Source of the DNA: an uncultured Oscillospiraceae bacterium
GTDB lineage: Bacteria > Bacillota > Clostridia > Oscillospirales > JAAYXM01
Direction: 5' to 3'
Length of the DNA: 8,021 nt
Assembly: GCA_934646115.1 (NCBI GenBank)
Contig: CAKUEM010000065.1
Location: forward strand, 1-8,021
The translations under genes and the position numbers were made by a program. Shown piece after piece: positions 5,749 through 8,021 of the stretch. The notes beneath the pieces are model-generated. The model saw only the letters and a list, made by a program, of their open reading frames with translations, was not told the DNA's origin and did no database searches. Each line of letters begins with the position of its first letter. The stretch's first letter is position 1.

Positions 5749-5771
5749 GGTCGCCGCGCGCGAGCGGCGCC
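5749..5771 (+). other. GC-rich hairpin in the leader of the activase-like gene
   Basis: CGCCGC (5752-5757) pairs with GCGGCG (5764-5769), extendable by GG/CC across a one-base bulge (5749-5751 with 5770-5771). It lies wholly within the predicted untranslated leader and is followed by AATTTTCG. It could stabilise the mRNA 5' end or act as a weak attenuator; no known riboswitch is recognised. Confidence 0.35.
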
Positions 5772-5811
5772 GAATTTTCGTATTTTCTTGTATGTAAAGA
5801 AGGTGGTTTCT

Positions 5812-8021
5812 ATGGCTCTCACGGTCGGAATCGATATCGGCTCAACCACGGTCAAGCTCGTTGTGCTTGACGGAGAGCATATTTTATACACGCATTATGA
5901 GCGGCATCTGTCGCAGGTTCGGCAAAAGGCGGTCGAGCTGCTGCGCGAGGCGCGCGATGTGCTGGGCGGGCAGGCATTCACGCTTGCGATCTCCGGCTCG
6001 GGCGGGCTTGGCGTTGCAAAGTCCTGCAATATTCCGTTTGTGCAGGAGGTATTTGCCACGCAGAAGGCAGTTCCGCTGTTTGGCGATGGGATCGACCTTG
6101 TGATCGAGCTGGGCGGCGAAGACGCAAAAATTTTGTTTCTGACCGGCGGCGTAGAGGAGCGCATGAACGGCACCTGCGCCGGCGGCACCGGCTCATTTAT
6201 CGATCAGATGGCGACTCTGCTTGACGTAACGCCGGAGGAGCTGGACGCGCTCAGCCTGCGCAGCACGCAGCTTTATCCGATCGCTTCGCGCTGCGGCGTA
6301 TTCGCAAAGTCAGACATTCAGCCGCTGCTCAACCAGAACGCGAACCATGCGGACATCGCGGCGAGTATTTTTCAGGCGGTCGTTGACCAAACGATCACCG
6401 GGCTGGCGCAGGGGCGGCAGCTTCGCGGTCGCATTGCGTTTCTCGGCGGTCCGCTTTTCTATTTCAAAGGGCTGCAGCGCCGCTTTATCGAAACGCTCTC
6501 CCTCGCGCCGGAAGACGCGATCTTCCCGGAGCTTGGGCGTTTTTCCGTTGCGCTCGGCGCGGCGCTCTATGCCGCGGAGGGCGGTACGCAATTTGCGTAT
6601 GACGCGCTGCTCCACACGCTGGCGGAATCCGTTGGCGATGTGCGCATTACCCACGCGCTCGAGCCGCTTTTCACCTCGCGCGAGGAATATCACGCATTTG
6701 CAGAGCGGCATGCCAAGGCGTCCGTCCGCCATGTGCCGATCGGCAGCTATTCCGGGCGCGCCTATCTTGGGATCGACTGCGGCAGTACGACGACGAAGCT
6801 GGTTTTGATCGGCGAGGACGCGGAGGTCTTGTTTGAATATTATAGCTCAAACCGCGGGAATCCGGTCGATGTGGTGCGCGGCGAGCTGTTGCGGCTCTAC
6901 GCGCTCTGCGAGGATCGAATCACGATCGCGGCAAGCGCGGTCACGGGCTACGGCGAGGAGCTGATCTCCGCCGCGTTTCGCCTGGACACAGGTCTTGTTG
7001 AAACTATGGCGCATTTCCGCGCCACGCGTTTCTTCTGCCCGGATGTGGATTTCATTCTCGATATCGGCGGGCAGGATATCAAGTGCTTCCATATTAAAAA
7101 CGGCGCGATCGACAGTATTATGCTCAACGAGGCGTGCTCCTCGGGCTGCGGCTCATTTATCGAGACGTTCGCCCGCTCAATGGGCTATGAGATCGATGAA
7201 TTTTCAAAGCTCGGGCTGTTTGCCAAGCACCCGGTCGATCTCGGCTCTCGCTGCACGGTATTTATGAATTCCTCCGTGAAGCAGGCGCAGAAGGAAGGCG
7301 CGGATGTTTCTGATATTTCCGCAGGGCTCTCGATCAGCGTGGTCAAAAACGCGATCTACAAGGTGATCCGCGCACAGAACGCAGCGGATCTTGGTAAGCA
7401 TATTGTCGTTCAGGGAGGGACATTTTATAACGATGCCGTGCTGCGCAGTTTTGAGCGCGAGCTGGGGCATCCGGTCATCCGCCCGGCGATCGCAGGGCTG
7501 ATGGGCGCATACGGCGCGGCGCTTTACGCGCGCGATCTGGGGCTTGAACGCTCTGATATGATGCGCGCTTCTGAGCTTTCCAGCTTTACGCACAGCGCAA
7601 AGAGCACGACGTGCGGGCTGTGCGCCAATAAGTGCCACCTCACGATCAACACCTTCTCCGGCAACCGACGGTTCATCTCCGGCAATCGCTGTCAGCGTCC
7701 GCTTGGGAAGGACAACGTGCAAGAGCTGCCAAACGTGTATGAATGGAAGCGCGCGCGGATCGACGCGCTGCGCGGCGTTCCCGGAAAGCGCGGCAAGATC
7801 GGCATCCCGCGCGGTCTGAATATGTTTGAAAACCTGCCGTTTTGGCACGCATTTCTCACGGCGCTTGAGTTTGAGGTCGTGCTGTCCGAGCCGTCGTCCA
7901 TGGAGCTGTATAACCGCGGGCGCTATTCGATCCCGTCTGACACCGCGTGCTACCCGGCAAAGCTGATGCACGGGCACAGTGAAAGCCTGCTCGACCAGGG
8001 GAGTTCGACGATTTTTTACCC
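5812..8021 (+). CDS. Large acyl-CoA dehydratase activase-type protein (two tandem BadF/HgdC ATPase modules plus start of DUF2229-like region), 3'-truncated by window edge
   Basis: The frame is open for 736 codons and runs off the right edge; relatives with this layout are about 1,400 residues long. Two ASKHA ATPase modules of the BadF/BadG/HgdC type stand in tandem. Module 1 (about 4-255) begins GIDIGSTTVK and module 2 (about 318-573) begins GIDCGSTTTK. Each keeps both cysteines that in HgdC-type activators bridge a [4Fe-4S] cluster across a homodimer: Cys122 (NGTCAGGTGSF) with Cys161 (SRCGVF), and Cys442 (NEACSSGCGSF) with Cys481 (SRCTVF), each pair 39 residues apart. A further cluster, Cys601, 604, 608 and 627, follows. 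From about 661 (KIGIPRGLNMFENLPFW) the sequence resembles DUF2229, which in such proteins precedes a dehydratase-like region. Characterised small activators use ATP to drive an electron into 2-hydroxyacyl-CoA or benzoyl-CoA enzymes; the job of the giant version is not settled. The ribosome binding site is AGAAGGTGG. Confidence 0.9.
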   Translation, partial: MALTVGIDIGSTTVKLVVLDGEHILYTHYERHLSQVRQKAVELLREARDVLGGQAFTLAISGSGGLGVAKSCNIPFVQEVFATQKAVPLFGDGIDLVIELGGEDAKILFLTGGVEERMNGTCAGGTGSFIDQMATLLDVTPEELDALSLRSTQLYPIASRCGVFAKSDIQPLLNQNANHADIAASIFQAVVDQTITGLAQGRQLRGRIAFLGGPLFYFKGLQRRFIETLSLAPEDAIFPELGRFSVALGAALYAAEGGTQFAYDALLHTLAESVGDVRITHALEPLFTSREEYHAFAERHAKASVRHVPIGSYSGRAYLGIDCGSTTTKLVLIGEDAEVLFEYYSSNRGNPVDVVRGELLRLYALCEDRITIAASAVTGYGEELISAAFRLDTGLVETMAHFRATRFFCPDVDFILDIGGQDIKCFHIKNGAIDSIMLNEACSSGCGSFIETFARSMGYEIDEFSKLGLFAKHPVDLGSRCTVFMNSSVKQAQKEGADVSDISAGLSISVVKNAIYKVIRAQNAADLGKHIVVQGGTFYNDAVLRSFERELGHPVIRPAIAGLMGAYGAALYARDLGLERSDMMRASELSSFTHSAKSTTCGLCANKCHLTINTFSGNRRFISGNRCQRPLGKDNVQELPNVYEWKRARIDALRGVPGKRGKIGIPRGLNMFENLPFWHAFLTALEFEVVLSEPSSMELYNRGRYSIPSDTACYPAKLMHGHSESLLDQGSSTIFY

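Noticed and set aside
7204..7977. Minus-strand open frame of 257 codons
   Set aside because: It is antisense to the activase gene, caused by its GC-ending codon bias; no ribosome binding site or recognisable domain.
1..8021. tRNA, rRNA, insertion-sequence or CRISPR elements
   Set aside because: No cloverleaf, transposase motif with terminal repeats, or regularly spaced direct repeat was seen on either strand.

Overview
The window looks like a stretch of chromosome from an anaerobic, Gram-positive-type bacterium (Firmicutes, probably Clostridia) with moderate to high GC and a strong preference for GC-ending codons. The signs are strong AGGAGG-type ribosome binding sites, SigA-type promoters (one a perfect TTGACA-17-TATAAT), an HPr/Crh-like regulator, an SLH-type S-layer fragment, and a very large protein of the 2-hydroxyacyl-CoA dehydratase activase type, which is typical of strict anaerobes. 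I cannot name the genus.

Layout. Positions 1 to about 360 (minus strand) hold the 3' part of a cell-surface gene: an Ig/cadherin-like repeat, a Pro/Ser linker and the first residues of an SLH domain running off the left edge. The frame is broken by an in-frame TAA at 315-317, so this looks like a decayed or 5'-truncated gene. Positions 360-574 are non-coding and carry a candidate promoter overlapped by a 41-bp interrupted inverted repeat. A stand-alone Gfo/Idh/MocA oxidoreductase follows (575-1633) and ends at a hairpin terminator.

Positions 1725-3355 are a compact three-gene operon: a perfect consensus promoter, a perfect 14-bp palindrome just after the -10, a MarR-family regulator, and two small integral membrane proteins (about 4 and 7 transmembrane helices) that I cannot assign to a named family. 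The genes overlap or sit 4 bp apart. The operon is visibly richer in A+T than its neighbours and is the best candidate for an undescribed system. It ends at a strong bidirectional terminator shared with the convergent gene.

On the minus strand lie an ABC exporter half-transporter (3523-5289) and, upstream of it, a 75-residue HPr-like protein (5369-5596) that keeps the regulatory-serine motif but lacks the catalytic histidine, as Crh does. A hairpin terminator separates the two. Divergent from the HPr-like gene, a promoter and a leader of about 75 nt drive a large gene (5812 to beyond 8021) with two tandem BadF/HgdC-type ATPase modules, a cysteine cluster and the start of a DUF2229-like region. 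The right edge cuts it after 736 codons. No RNA genes, insertion sequences or CRISPR arrays were seen.
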